From Fuscovulum sp. (GTDB lineage: Bacteria > Pseudomonadota > Alphaproteobacteria > Rhodobacterales > Rhodobacteraceae): a stretch of 64,000 bases of DNA. The stretch is from assembly GCA_035192965.1 (NCBI GenBank), contig CP136571.1, positions 2,562,501 to 2,626,500 of the forward strand, written 5' to 3'. The translations under genes and the position numbers were made by a program. Below are positions 1-9,292 of this stretch, piece after piece. Below the pieces are notes generated by a model. The model was not told the DNA's origin. It searched no databases and saw only the letters and a list, made by a program, of their open reading frames with translations. Positions within the stretch are counted from its first letter, which is position 1, and each line of letters starts with the position of its first letter.

Positions 1-1
1 G

Positions 2-283
2 GAGGTGGAGGCGGCGATGGCAATTTGCCCGGGCGTCGAGGATGTGGCGGTGACCGAGGTGGAGGTCAGGCCGGGCGTGCGGGTGATCGGTTGCTTCTTT
101 GTAGGCAGCGCAGAGGTGGGGGCGCTGGAGGCCCATGCGGCGGTGCAATTGGCGCGGTGGAAGCAGCCGCGTCTGTTCCATCGGCTTGACGCCCTGCCGC
201 GTTCGGCCAACAACAAGCTGAACCGCCGCGCGCTGGCCGCGCTGTTGCCGCCCCAATCAACGCCCGAGGAGGGCCGTGCATGA
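2..283 (+). CDS. Acyl-CoA/AMP-dependent synthetase, C-terminal end (partial)
   Basis: This is the last 93 residues of a protein whose start lies before the window; the reading frame is open from base 2. It resembles the mobile C-terminal domain of the AMP-binding (ANL) enzymes, which activate carboxylic acids as acyl-adenylates and pass them to CoA. It opens with the typical 'EVEAAM..CPGVEDVAVTEVE' pattern and ends with NNKLNRRAL, where the lysine matches the catalytic lysine of the usual 'GKxxRRxL' ending. The substrate cannot be told from this fragment. The stop overlaps the start of the next gene (ATGA), so the two are probably co-transcribed. Confidence 0.75.
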   Translation, partial: EVEAAMAICPGVEDVAVTEVEVRPGVRVIGCFFVGSAEVGALEAHAAVQLARWKQPRLFHRLDALPRSANNKLNRRALAALLPPQSTPEEGRA

Positions 284-921
284 TCCGTCTGGATATCTTT
301 TCTGACCCTGTTTGCCCTTGGTGCCTGATTGGGAAGGCCAATCTGGACCGGGCCATGGAAAGCCGCCCGAACCATGTGTTTCAGGTGCAGTGGCATCCGT
401 TCCAGTTGAACCCGGACATGCCGAAAGAGGGTGTTGGGCATGTGGACTATCTGGCGGCCAAGTTCGGCAGCCGGGAGAAGGCCATTCAGGCGATGTTGCA
501 GGTGGCCGAGCACGCCAAGAAGGCCGGGGCCGAGATCGACATGGAAAAGGTAACGCGCCTGCCCAATACGCTGAATGCGCATCGGTTGATCCATTGGGCG
601 GGGATCGAGGGGCGGCAGACGGCCATGGTGGCACGGCTGTTCAAGGCGCATTGGCGCGAGGGCGCGGATATTGGCGAGGCGGCGACTTTGGCGCGGCTGG
701 CGGGTGAGGTTGGGATGGATGCGGCAGCGGTGGCGCGGCTTTTGGCGACCGATGCCGATGCTGATGACATCCGGGCGCGCGACATGGATGCGCGGCAGAA
801 GGGGGTGACGGCGGTGCCGACATTCCTGATCGCGCAGCAATACGTGGTGTCGGGCGCGCAGCCCGTGGAGATGTGGCAGCAGGTGATCGACGAATTGGCC
901 GAGAAGATCGCGCAAGGATAA
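280..921 (+). CDS. DsbA/FrnE-family thiol oxidoreductase
   Basis: The 213-residue product starts with a thioredoxin-fold strand followed by the CPWC active site (SDPVCPWCLIGK, about residues 9-20). It also has the conserved 'GVTAVPTFLI' cis-proline loop near residue 175. This is the layout of FrnE and 2-hydroxychromene-2-carboxylate isomerase-like members of the DsbA family. There is no signal peptide, so it should act in the cytoplasm as a disulfide oxidoreductase or isomerase, perhaps in oxidative stress resistance as FrnE does in other bacteria. A glutathione-dependent isomerase is a weaker alternative, because those usually have Ser in place of the first Cys. It overlaps the preceding synthetase gene by 4 bases. 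Confidence 0.85.
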   Translation: MIRLDIFSDPVCPWCLIGKANLDRAMESRPNHVFQVQWHPFQLNPDMPKEGVGHVDYLAAKFGSREKAIQAMLQVAEHAKKAGAEIDMEKVTRLPNTLNAHRLIHWAGIEGRQTAMVARLFKAHWREGADIGEAATLARLAGEVGMDAAAVARLLATDADADDIRARDMDARQKGVTAVPTFLIAQQYVVSGAQPVEMWQQVIDELAEKIAQG

Positions 922-926
922 GGGCT

Positions 927-975
927 GCAGCACAGGGGACAACGATTTTTCTGCGAAAAATCAGTCCCCTGCTGC
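927..975 (+). repeat. Compound inverted repeat after the FrnE-like gene (possible terminator; dispersed element)
   Basis: The outer arms are GCAG-CA-CAGGGGAC (927-940) and GTCCCCTGCTGC (964-975), which pair perfectly except for a two-base bulge. Inside is a perfect 8-bp stem, GATTTTTC (944-951) with GAAAAATC (955-962), around a TGC loop. The element starts five bases after the stop codon. A closely similar inner hairpin lies after kdsA (63086-63104). It could end transcription or stabilise the 3' end. Confidence 0.7.
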
Positions 976-1048
976 GTATCGGGCGGCGCACAGAGCAATG
1001 TGCGCTTTGGGCAGTTCCGCAAGGCGGGGCTGCGTGTTAGCAGGCGTT

Positions 1049-2269
1049 ATGACACAGAACGCCCCCCCGGACACCCGACCCGCCGCCATCATGGGGCCGC
1101 GTGAATTCATCGCGATGATCGCGATGCTGTTTGCCACTATCGCCTTTTCCATTGATGCGATGCTGCCCGCCCTCCCCGAGATTGCGGCGGAGTTGTCGCC
1201 CGATGCGCCGAATGCGGCGCAGCTGATCTTGACATCTTTCGTGTTGGGCATGGGGATCGGGACGCTGTTTGCAGGGCCCTTGTCGGATGCTTTTGGGCGG
1301 CGGCCTGTGATCCTTGCCGGGGCGGCGCTTTACTGTGCGGCGGCGTTGGTGGCGTATTTTTCGCCCACGCTGGAGGGCGTGCTGATCGCGCGGCTGTTGC
1401 AGGGCTTGGGCTCAGCCGGGCCGCGGGTGGTGTCGCTGGCGCTGGTGCGTGACCTGTACAAGGGGCGCGACATGGCGCGGGTGGTGAGTTTCGCCATGAT
1501 GATCTTTACGCTGGTCCCCGCGATTGCGCCGTTTATCGGCGAAGGGATCATGTGGGTGACGGGCTGGCGGGGGATTTTCCTGGCTTTCTTGGTGTTTTCC
1601 GGCCTGTCGATGCTGTGGTTCTGGCTGCGCCAGCCCGAGACGTTGACCGCAGATCAGCGGCGGCCCTTGCGGGTGGCAACGCTGCGCGCGGCCTTTGTCG
1701 AGGTGCTGTCGCATCGGGTGGTGGTGGTATCGATTGCGGTGCAGACGCTGGGCTTTGCCTGTCTGTTTGCCACGCTGTCGGCGACACAACCGATCTTTGA
1801 TCAGGTCTATGGCGAGGGGGATCGCTTTGCGATGTGGTTTGCGGTGATTGCGGTGGTGTCGGGGACATCGAGCCTGATCAACGCGAAACTGGTGGGCCGG
1901 TTGGGGATGCGGCGGATGATCACCGTGACGCTGGCGGCGCAGGTGGTGTTTTCCTGCGCGATGCTGGTGACGAAATCGCTGGGGATGTGGCCTGGCGCAC
2001 TGGCCTTTCCGGCGCATCTGGTTTGGACCATCGGGGTGTTCTTCATGACCGGGCTGACCATCGGCAATCTGAACGCGCTGGGGTTGGAACCGGTAGGCCA
2101 TATCGCCGGAATGGCGGCAAGCGTGATGGGGGCTATTGCGACGGTGGCATCCGTGGTGCTGGCGGCCCCGGTGGGGTTGATGTTCAACGGGACGCCCTAT
2201 CCGCTGATGGCGGGGGTGGCGCTGTTTGCCGCGGCGGGCTCGGGATTGATGCGGTTGATCCCGCAGTAA
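1049..2269 (+). CDS. MFS multidrug exporter, Bcr/CflA family
   Basis: The 406-residue product is a 12-helix major facilitator protein of the drug:H+ antiporter type. It shows the family-typical first helix 'SIDAMLPALPEI', the loop 2-3 signature GPLSDAFGRRPV (about residues 74-85), and motif C 'SAGPRVVSLALVRDLYKG'. That order is characteristic of Bcr/CflA exporters, which pump bicyclomycin, chloramphenicol, sulfonamides or similar compounds out through the inner membrane. The frame is open upstream to 998, but the ATG at 1049 gives the usual N-terminus and is preferred. It converges on mfd, with a GC-rich hairpin between the two stops. The natural substrate is unknown. Confidence 0.88.
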   Translation: MTQNAPPDTRPAAIMGPREFIAMIAMLFATIAFSIDAMLPALPEIAAELSPDAPNAAQLILTSFVLGMGIGTLFAGPLSDAFGRRPVILAGAALYCAAALVAYFSPTLEGVLIARLLQGLGSAGPRVVSLALVRDLYKGRDMARVVSFAMMIFTLVPAIAPFIGEGIMWVTGWRGIFLAFLVFSGLSMLWFWLRQPETLTADQRRPLRVATLRAAFVEVLSHRVVVVSIAVQTLGFACLFATLSATQPIFDQVYGEGDRFAMWFAVIAVVSGTSSLINAKLVGRLGMRRMITVTLAAQVVFSCAMLVTKSLGMWPGALAFPAHLVWTIGVFFMTGLTIGNLNALGLEPVGHIAGMAASVMGAIATVASVVLAAPVGLMFNGTPYPLMAGVALFAAAGSGLMRLIPQ

Positions 2270-2275
2270 GGGTGT

Positions 2276-2294
2276 GGCGGGGGGTAACCCCGCC
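2276..2294. terminator. GC-rich hairpin between convergent MFS and mfd genes
   Basis: GGCGGGG (2276-2282) pairs perfectly with CCCCGCC (2288-2294) around a five-base loop, exactly between the two convergent stop codons. There is no T-run on either side, so it is a weak terminator candidate that could serve both strands or block 3' decay. Confidence 0.4.
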
Positions 2295-5200
2295 TTAGGC
2301 CCGGACCGCTTTGGCCGGCGTCTTTTCCGGTTTGACCACCTTTTCGGCCAGATCGCGGGCAATGGCGAAGGCGCCCTTGATGCGGTCTGCTTCCGTCTTC
2401 CAGTCGCGCATCAGCACGATCTTGTTGCCTTGCACGCGGTTGGCGGGATCGGATTTGATGAAATCCACCAACCCCGCCGGATTGGCGAATTTGTCGTTGT
2501 GGAATTGCACCGTGGCCCCTTTTGGCCCGGCATCCAGACGGCTGATCCCGGCGCGTTTGCACATCGATTTGATCCGCATGACGAGCATGAGGGTGTTCAC
2601 CTCACGCGGGAGGGGACCGAAACGGTCGATCAGTTCGGCGGCGAAACCTTCAAGCTCGACCTTGGTGGTCAGCGATGACAGGCGGCGGTAAAGGCCGAGG
2701 CGGATGTCGAGATCGGGGATGTAATCTTCGGGGATCAGGACAGGGACGCCGAGATTGATCTGCGGCGCCCATTGGTCATCGAGGGGCGCAAGGCCGGAGA
2801 GTTCCCCGGATTTCAGCTTGGCGATCGTGTCTTCCAGCATCTGCTGGTACAGCTCATATCCCACTTCCTTGATATGGCCGGACTGTTCTTCGCCCAGAAG
2901 ATTGCCCGCGCCGCGCAGATCGAGGTCATGCGAGGCGAGGTTGAAGCCTGCGCCGAGGCTGTCGAGGCTGCCAAGCAGGCGGAGGCGTTTCATCGCCTGC
3001 GGCGTCAGCGGCGCGCGGGGTTTGGTGGTGAGGAAGCAATAGGCGCGGGTCTTGGCGCGGCCCACCCTGCCCCGGATCTGATAAAGCTGGGACAGGCCGA
3101 ACATATCGGCGCGGTGGATGATCATCGTGTTGGCAGTGGGAATGTCGAGCCCGGATTCCACGATGGTGGTGGAGAGGAGCACGTCATATTTGCCGTCGTA
3201 GAATTCGTTCATCCGTTCATCGAGGTCGCCCGCCGCAAGCTGGCCATGGGCAATGATGTAGGTGGCCTCGGGCACGTGGGTTTTGAGGAAATCTTCGATC
3301 TCTGGCAGGTCCGCGATACGCGGGACGACGATGAAGGATTGCCCGCCGCGATAGCGTTCGCGCAAAAGCGCCTCGCGCAGCGTGACGGGATCGAATTCGC
3401 TGACATAGGTGCGGATCGCCAGACGGTCGACAGGGGGCGTGGCGATGATCGACAGATCGCGCACCCCGGCGAGCGAGAGTTGCAGCGTGCGCGGGATGGG
3501 CGTGGCGGTGAGGGTGAGGACGTGGATTTCCGACCGCATCTCTTTCAGACGTTCTTTGTGAGAGACGCCGAAATGCTGTTCCTCATCGATCACCAGAAGG
3601 CCGAGGGTTTTGAAACGGATGTCCTTGGCCAAGAGCGCATGGGTACCGACGCAGATATCGACGGTGCCATCGGCAAGGCCCTGACGGGTGGCCTTTGCAT
3701 CCTTGACCGACACGAAGCGCGACAGGGGTTTGACGGTGATGGGAAAGCCCCGGAAGCGTTCGGCGAAGCTGCGGTAATGCTGGCGCGCAAGCAGCGTGGT
3801 GGGGCAGATCACGGCGACCTGCATCCCTGCCAGCGCCGCGACGAAAGCCGCGCGCATGGCAACCTCTGTCTTGCCGAAGCCCACATCGCCCACAACGAGA
3901 CGGTCCATCGGGCGGCCGGATTCAAGATCGGCTACCACATCGGCGATGGCGGTAAGCTGATCGTCGGTTTCCTGCCAAGGGAAGCGGGCGGCGAAGGCCT
4001 CCCACAGGCTATGCGGTGCCTCTAGGATGGGGGCGTGGCGCAGGGCGCGTTCGGCCGCGATGCGCATGAGGCGATCCGCGATTTCGCGGATGCGTTCCTT
4101 GAGTTTCGCCTTCTTGGCCTGCCAGGCGCCGCCACCGAGACGATCCAGAAGCCCCTCTTCATGGCCGTAGCGGGAGAGGAGTTCGATGTTTTCGACAGGC
4201 AGATACAGCTTGGCGTTTTCGGCATATTCCAGCGCCACGCAGGCATGGGGCGCGCCTAAGGCGGTGATGGTTTCAATGCCAAGGTAACGGCCCACGCCAT
4301 GTTCGACATGGACCACCAGATCGCCGGGAGTGAGGGTGTCGACCTCACGCAGGAAATTCTCGGCTTTGCGTTTGCGTTTGGGTTTGCCGACGAGGCGATC
4401 ACCCAGCACATCCTGTTCCGAGATCACGGCAAGGCCGGGGGCGGTGAAGCCCGCCTCAAGCGCCCAGACCATGAGGAAAAGGCCACCCTTGCCATCGGGC
4501 ACATCGCGCAGGTCGCGGATGCGCTGCGCACCGCTGACGCCCTGATCGGTGAGCAGACCTTCGAGCCGTTCGCGCGCGCCATCGGACCATGAGGCGATGA
4601 TGACCTGACGGTCTTGCAGCAGTTCCTTGACATGGGCGGCCAAGGCCCCGAACAGGCTGATGTTTTCCTGCTGGCGTTCGGGGGCGAAATTTCGGCCCAT
4701 GCGACCGCCCGCATCCAGCACACCGGGACCGGGGGATTGCGGATTGGGCGACAGTTGGATCAGGCGATGGGGGGCGGTGGCCTGTTCCCACGCCGCATCG
4801 TCCAGATAGAGCAGTCCGGGGGCGACGGGTTTGTAGACACTGTCGAGCCGGCCCTTGGCCGACATCGCCTCACGCCTTGCGTCATATTGATCTTCGATCC
4901 CTTCCCAACGCGACAGGCGCGACGGGGTGATCTGGTCATCCAGCATCACCGTGGCATCGGGCAGATAGTCGAAGATCGTTTCCAGCCGATCGTGGAAGAA
5001 GGGCAGCCAGTGTTCCATGCCCTGATGCTTGCGGCCTGCGCTGACCGCTTCATAAAGCGGGTCGTCCGATCCCCCTGCCCCGAATTCGAGCCGGTAGGAT
5101 TGGCGGAAGCGGGTGATCGCGGCCTCATCCATGATCACTTCGGACATGGGGGCGAAATCGACAGAGGTGAGCTTTTCCGTGGTGCGCTGGGTGTCGGGAT

Positions 5201-5762
5201 CAAAGCGGCGCGCGCCATCCAGCACATCGCCAAAGAAATCCAGCCGGATGGGGGACCGGCTGCCCGGAGGCCAGATATCGACGATACCGCCGCGCAGGGC
5301 GAAATCACCCGGTTCGGCCACCGTAGAGGCCGGGGAAAAGCCCATGCGGGTGAGAAAGCCCTTCAGCCGTCCCTCATCCACGCGGTCCCCCACGCGGGCG
5401 GAAAAAGACGCGCCGCGGATCACATCCTTGGCCGGAAGGCGCTGGGTGGCGGCGGTCAGTGTGGTGAGCAGGATGAAGGGGCCTTTGATCCCATCGGCCA
5501 AGGCCGCCAGCGTTGCCATGCGGCGGGCGGAAATGGCGGGGTTCGGAGAGACCCGGTCATAAGGCAGGCAATCCCAGGACGGGAAATCCAGCACCAAGGC
5601 ACCGGGGGCCATAACGGCAAGCGCGGCGGCCATCGCCTCGGCCCGTTTGTCATCGCGGGCGATGTGGATGATCGGCGCGCCCTTTTCCAGTTCACGGGAA
5701 AGGAGGCGGGCGTCGTACCCTTCGGGTGCGCCACCAAGGAGGATGCGTGTGCCGGTTTGCAT
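2295..5762 (-). CDS. mfd: Transcription-repair coupling factor Mfd
   Basis: The 1155-residue product has the normal length for Mfd, the DNA translocase that removes RNA polymerase stalled at lesions and recruits UvrA. The N-terminal UvrB-like part runs to about residue 350. It is followed by the RNA-polymerase interaction domain around 'LTPGDLVVHVEHGVGRYLGIE'. The RecG-like motor shows Walker A GDVGFGKTEVAMRAA, the DEEQHFG box, 'LTLTATPIPRTL' and the motif VI 'QIRGRVGRAKTRAY'. The C-terminal TRCF domain is intact. The ATG at 5762 gives the N-terminus expected for the family. The next gene upstream on the same strand is 87 bases away, so mfd may have its own promoter. Confidence 0.97.
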   Translation of the reverse strand: MQTGTRILLGGAPEGYDARLLSRELEKGAPIIHIARDDKRAEAMAAALAVMAPGALVLDFPSWDCLPYDRVSPNPAISARRMATLAALADGIKGPFILLTTLTAATQRLPAKDVIRGASFSARVGDRVDEGRLKGFLTRMGFSPASTVAEPGDFALRGGIVDIWPPGSRSPIRLDFFGDVLDGARRFDPDTQRTTEKLTSVDFAPMSEVIMDEAAITRFRQSYRLEFGAGGSDDPLYEAVSAGRKHQGMEHWLPFFHDRLETIFDYLPDATVMLDDQITPSRLSRWEGIEDQYDARREAMSAKGRLDSVYKPVAPGLLYLDDAAWEQATAPHRLIQLSPNPQSPGPGVLDAGGRMGRNFAPERQQENISLFGALAAHVKELLQDRQVIIASWSDGARERLEGLLTDQGVSGAQRIRDLRDVPDGKGGLFLMVWALEAGFTAPGLAVISEQDVLGDRLVGKPKRKRKAENFLREVDTLTPGDLVVHVEHGVGRYLGIETITALGAPHACVALEYAENAKLYLPVENIELLSRYGHEEGLLDRLGGGAWQAKKAKLKERIREIADRLMRIAAERALRHAPILEAPHSLWEAFAARFPWQETDDQLTAIADVVADLESGRPMDRLVVGDVGFGKTEVAMRAAFVAALAGMQVAVICPTTLLARQHYRSFAERFRGFPITVKPLSRFVSVKDAKATRQGLADGTVDICVGTHALLAKDIRFKTLGLLVIDEEQHFGVSHKERLKEMRSEIHVLTLTATPIPRTLQLSLAGVRDLSIIATPPVDRLAIRTYVSEFDPVTLREALLRERYRGGQSFIVVPRIADLPEIEDFLKTHVPEATYIIAHGQLAAGDLDERMNEFYDGKYDVLLSTTIVESGLDIPTANTMIIHRADMFGLSQLYQIRGRVGRAKTRAYCFLTTKPRAPLTPQAMKRLRLLGSLDSLGAGFNLASHDLDLRGAGNLLGEEQSGHIKEVGYELYQQMLEDTIAKLKSGELSGLAPLDDQWAPQINLGVPVLIPEDYIPDLDIRLGLYRRLSSLTTKVELEGFAAELIDRFGPLPREVNTLMLVMRIKSMCKRAGISRLDAGPKGATVQFHNDKFANPAGLVDFIKSDPANRVQGNKIVLMRDWKTEADRIKGAFAIARDLAEKVVKPEKTPAKAVRA

Positions 5763-5848
5763 GGCGACTGACTTAACCGCCGGGGCGGCGACGTCAACGC
5801 CTATTGCGGGTGTCTGCGTGAAGTCTGCGCAGGTGGCGCGCGGACAGG

Positions 5849-6373
5849 TCAGCCAAAGACGCCGCGGGTCAGGTTCTGATACATCCCGAACATGCCGGTG
5901 AAGAACAGCGCGAACATCCCCACGCTTTGCACCGTGATGCGGTGGCGGCGCAGGGCCCGAAGCAGGTCATCGCCGCGCAGATCAGCGCCTTCGATCCTGA
6001 GGCAGGTGCGCAGCGTCAATGTCCCCACGCCCAGCATCGGGATCAGAAGAAACAGCACCGCCTGGGCAAATTCCACCCGGTAAAGAATGGCCAGCATGAG
6101 CAATCCCGTCACCAGAAAAAACACGAACCAGATCAGGATCAGACCGCCGCTGCGCATCAGGAACAGGAAGCGCCGGGTGTAGATATGGGCCAGCGCCTCG
6201 ACGTCTGCCATCGCCTGATCGCCATCGCGTTCGGCGCGGCGGATCAGATCATGCGGCACGCCGATGACGAAATGGCTGACGGTGGACCACATCACGGCCA
6301 GAGCCAGCCAGAACCAGAGGTTGGAGAAGGATCGCAGGTCGATCACTTCGAAGATCGTCTTGTACCAGTCCAA
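5849..6373 (-). CDS. Small inner-membrane protein (Rhodobacteraceae 'component of SufBCD complex' type)
   Basis: The coding frame has a likely N-terminus DWYKTIFEVIDLRSFSNLWFW preceded by a TTG codon at 6373, giving 174 residues. As I recall, related Rhodobacteraceae proteins start at the same place with Met and are labelled 'component of SufBCD complex', a name I cannot support from sequence. Hydrophobic stretches at about residues 18-38, 74-97, 100-122 and 148-166 suggest four membrane segments. Between the first two is a charged loop (DLIRRAERDGDQAMADVEAL). No catalytic motif is visible. The frame stays open upstream to 6985, but that part is proline/arginine-rich, unlike protein, and overlaps hemB on the other strand. 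Confidence 0.6.
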   Translation of the reverse strand: MDWYKTIFEVIDLRSFSNLWFWLALAVMWSTVSHFVIGVPHDLIRRAERDGDQAMADVEALAHIYTRRFLFLMRSGGLILIWFVFFLVTGLLMLAILYRVEFAQAVLFLLIPMLGVGTLTLRTCLRIEGADLRGDDLLRALRRHRITVQSVGMFALFFTGMFGMYQNLTRGVFG

Positions 6374-6424
6374 CCCGCGCGTCCCTGTCTGCCAGTGCGC
6401 CCCTGCTGCGTCGTGACGGCTTGA

Positions 6425-7516
<1,092 letters not shown>

Positions 7517-7530
7517 TCAAGGCACCCCTG

Positions 7531-7581
7531 CCCATTCTTCTCTGGTCAAATATCCTCGGGGGTGAATTGGCGCAGAGCGCC
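7531..7581 (-). repeat. Dispersed GC-rich intergenic repeat, copy 1 (minus orientation)
   Basis: Read on the minus strand, a small GGCGC-TCT-GCGCC hairpin is followed by CCCCCGAGGATATTTG and then CAGAGAAGAATGGG. The same order (hairpin, C-run, GGATAyTT, CAGAGAAGATG) occurs at 15271-15322 and, more diverged, at 29617-29669. All copies lie just after gene ends. Confidence 0.6.
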
Positions 7582-7606
7582 AAGAGGGGGCAGAAGGCCC
7601 CCTTTT
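7582..7606 (+). terminator. Rho-independent terminator after hemB
   Basis: GGGGGC (7586-7591) pairs with GCCCCC (7597-7602) around AGAAG. The stem can extend into flanking AAGA/TTTT, and the T-run lies at 7603-7606. It is 66 bases after the hemB stop. Confidence 0.65.
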
Positions 7607-7741
7607 CCCTGTTCACGCAAAGCCCGGTTGGCGGGGCCTTGCCGGGGGTGCAGGCGGGGCATGACAGGGCGGCGGAATATAGCTATTGTGGCGCCTGAGC
7701 GGGGGCAGAGACCCCCGACGAGGCAAGAGAGGGCGGGTTTC

Positions 7742-8299
7742 ATGGAACGGATTTCAAGACGGGCGCTTTTGGGCGGGGCCGGGGCATCATTGGCGCTCAC
7801 GGCGGCTTGCGGCAATGGCGTGGGCGGTAGTGGCGCGCAGCAGATCGACGCGCGGGTGAGTGCGACACGGAATTTCCTGTTTTCCCGCTATCCCGGAACA
7901 CAGGATCTGGCCGGGCGGGCGGCGGGGGTTCTCTACATGCCGCTGATCACGGAGGCCGGGTTCTTCATTGGCGGGGCCTATGGGCGCGGCGCGTTGCAGA
8001 TCCGCGATGTGACGGTGGATTACTATTCCTCGACCAAGGCGAGCTATGGGTTGCAGATCGGCGCGCAGCAATATGCCCATGCGCTGTTCTTCATGACGCC
8101 CGAAGCTCTGGCCGAGTTCCGGTCATCGACCGGCTGGGCGGCAAGTGCCGATCTGAAATATGCGACACCCGAGCAAGGGGCCAGCATCGGCAAGGAAACC
8201 ACCGAGATCGACCCGGTAATCGCGCTGGTCTTTGGCCAACAAGGCCTGATCGCCGGGGCGACGCTGGCCGGGGTGAAGTATACGCGCATCATTCCGTGA
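7742..8299 (+). CDS. SYLF (Ysc84-type) domain lipoprotein
   Basis: The 185-residue product starts with a signal containing a twin arginine (ISRRALLGG) and a lipobox LTAAC, with cysteine at residue 21. It is therefore probably a Tat-exported lipoprotein anchored in a membrane. The rest matches the SYLF/Ysc84 lipid-binding fold: 'AAGVLYMPLITEAGFFIGGAYGRGAL', then a YYSSTKASYGLQIGAQ segment and a repeating glycine-rich end. Family members bind phosphoinositides in eukaryotes, but the bacterial role is not known. The ATG at 7742 was chosen because it directly precedes the signal peptide. It stands alone between hemB and a convergent reductase gene. Confidence 0.8.
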   Translation: MERISRRALLGGAGASLALTAACGNGVGGSGAQQIDARVSATRNFLFSRYPGTQDLAGRAAGVLYMPLITEAGFFIGGAYGRGALQIRDVTVDYYSSTKASYGLQIGAQQYAHALFFMTPEALAEFRSSTGWAASADLKYATPEQGASIGKETTEIDPVIALVFGQQGLIAGATLAGVKYTRIIP

Positions 8300-8313
8300 T
8301 GCAGGGGGTGCGG

Positions 8314-8331
8314 GGGGGGCTGATGCCCCCC
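8314..8331. terminator. Hairpin between convergent SYLF and reductase genes
   Basis: GGGGGGC (8314-8320) pairs perfectly with GCCCCCC (8325-8331) around a TGAT loop, between the two convergent stops. There is no clear T-run, so termination by it is a guess. Confidence 0.4.
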
Positions 8332-8347
8332 TGCCCCGACCGAGGCA

Positions 8348-9211
8348 TCAGCTCAGGCGGCGGATCAGGCTTGAGGTGTCGTTTCGGCCGCCGCCCATGT
8401 TCTGCACATCCTTGTAGAACTGATCCACCAGCGCGGTGACGGGCAAGGACGCGCCAATTTCATCAGCTGTTTTCAGGCAGATGCCCAGATCCTTGCGCAT
8501 CCAGTCAATTGCGAAGCCGAAATCAAATTCACCCTTCAGCATCGTCTTGTGGCGGTTGACCATTTGCCAGCTGCCCGCAGCACCCTGTGAAATGACTTCG
8601 ACCACAGCCTCGCCGTCCAGCCCGGCCTTCTGGCCGAAGGCGAGCGCCTCGGACAGGCCCTGCATCAGTCCTGCGATGCAGATCTGGTTCATCATCTTGG
8701 CCAGTTGCCCGGCCCCGCTGTCGCCCAGACGGCGGCAGATGCGGGCATAGGCGGCGATGATGGGTTCGGCGCGGTCATAATCTTCGATGCTACCGCCGCA
8801 CATCACGGAGAGTGCGCCGTTTTCGGCCCCCGCTTGCCCGCCCGAGACGGGCGCATCGACAAAGCCGATGCCTTGCGCGGCAGCGATGCCCGCAAGGTGA
8901 CGAGTGATCTGGGCCGAGACGGTGGTGTGATCCACAAAGACCGTGCCCGGGGCCATGGCGGCAAAGGCCCCATCGGGGCCGGTGCAGATGTGATCAAGGT
9001 CATGATCATTGCCGACACAGGCCATCACGAATTCCGCGCCGGCCACGGCCTCGGCCGGGGTGCGGCCAAATTTGCCGCCATGGGCCGTGACCCAGGCCTC
9101 TGCCTTGGCGGTGGTGCGGTTGTAGACCGTCACTTGATGCCCCTTTGACGCCAGATGCCGTGCCATCGGCCCGCCCATCACGCCAAGACCCAGAAATGCC
9201 AGTCGCGCCAT
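8348..9211 (-). CDS. NAD(P)-dependent beta-hydroxyacid dehydrogenase (3-hydroxyisobutyrate dehydrogenase family)
   Basis: The 287-residue protein has the Rossmann motif GLGVMGGPMARHL at residues 6-18. It also carries the substrate-binding signature 'FVDAPVSGGQAGAENGAL' and the catalytic-lysine helix GQLAKMMNQ near residue 170. These define the 3-hydroxyisobutyrate/6-phosphogluconate dehydrogenase-like family, which also includes tartronate semialdehyde and succinic semialdehyde reductases. Which acid it uses cannot be decided. A plausible role is valine breakdown or glyoxylate metabolism. It is divergent from the acylase gene, with 81 bases between the starts, and shares no evident operon. 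Confidence 0.87.
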   Translation of the reverse strand: MARLAFLGLGVMGGPMARHLASKGHQVTVYNRTTAKAEAWVTAHGGKFGRTPAEAVAGAEFVMACVGNDHDLDHICTGPDGAFAAMAPGTVFVDHTTVSAQITRHLAGIAAAQGIGFVDAPVSGGQAGAENGALSVMCGGSIEDYDRAEPIIAAYARICRRLGDSGAGQLAKMMNQICIAGLMQGLSEALAFGQKAGLDGEAVVEVISQGAAGSWQMVNRHKTMLKGEFDFGFAIDWMRKDLGICLKTADEIGASLPVTALVDQFYKDVQNMGGGRNDTSSLIRRLS

Positions 9212-9292
9212 CGTTTACCCCCGTTGGATTGCCCTTCGATCTGCGATGGACTAGGAAGCCATACGGTAACCGTCGTCAAGAACAGGCCCCTG

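Noticed and set aside
2772..4025. Long open frame (417 codons) on the plus strand inside mfd
   Set aside because: It is antisense to an intact mfd; long antisense frames are expected in GC-rich DNA, and its translation has no recognisable domain.
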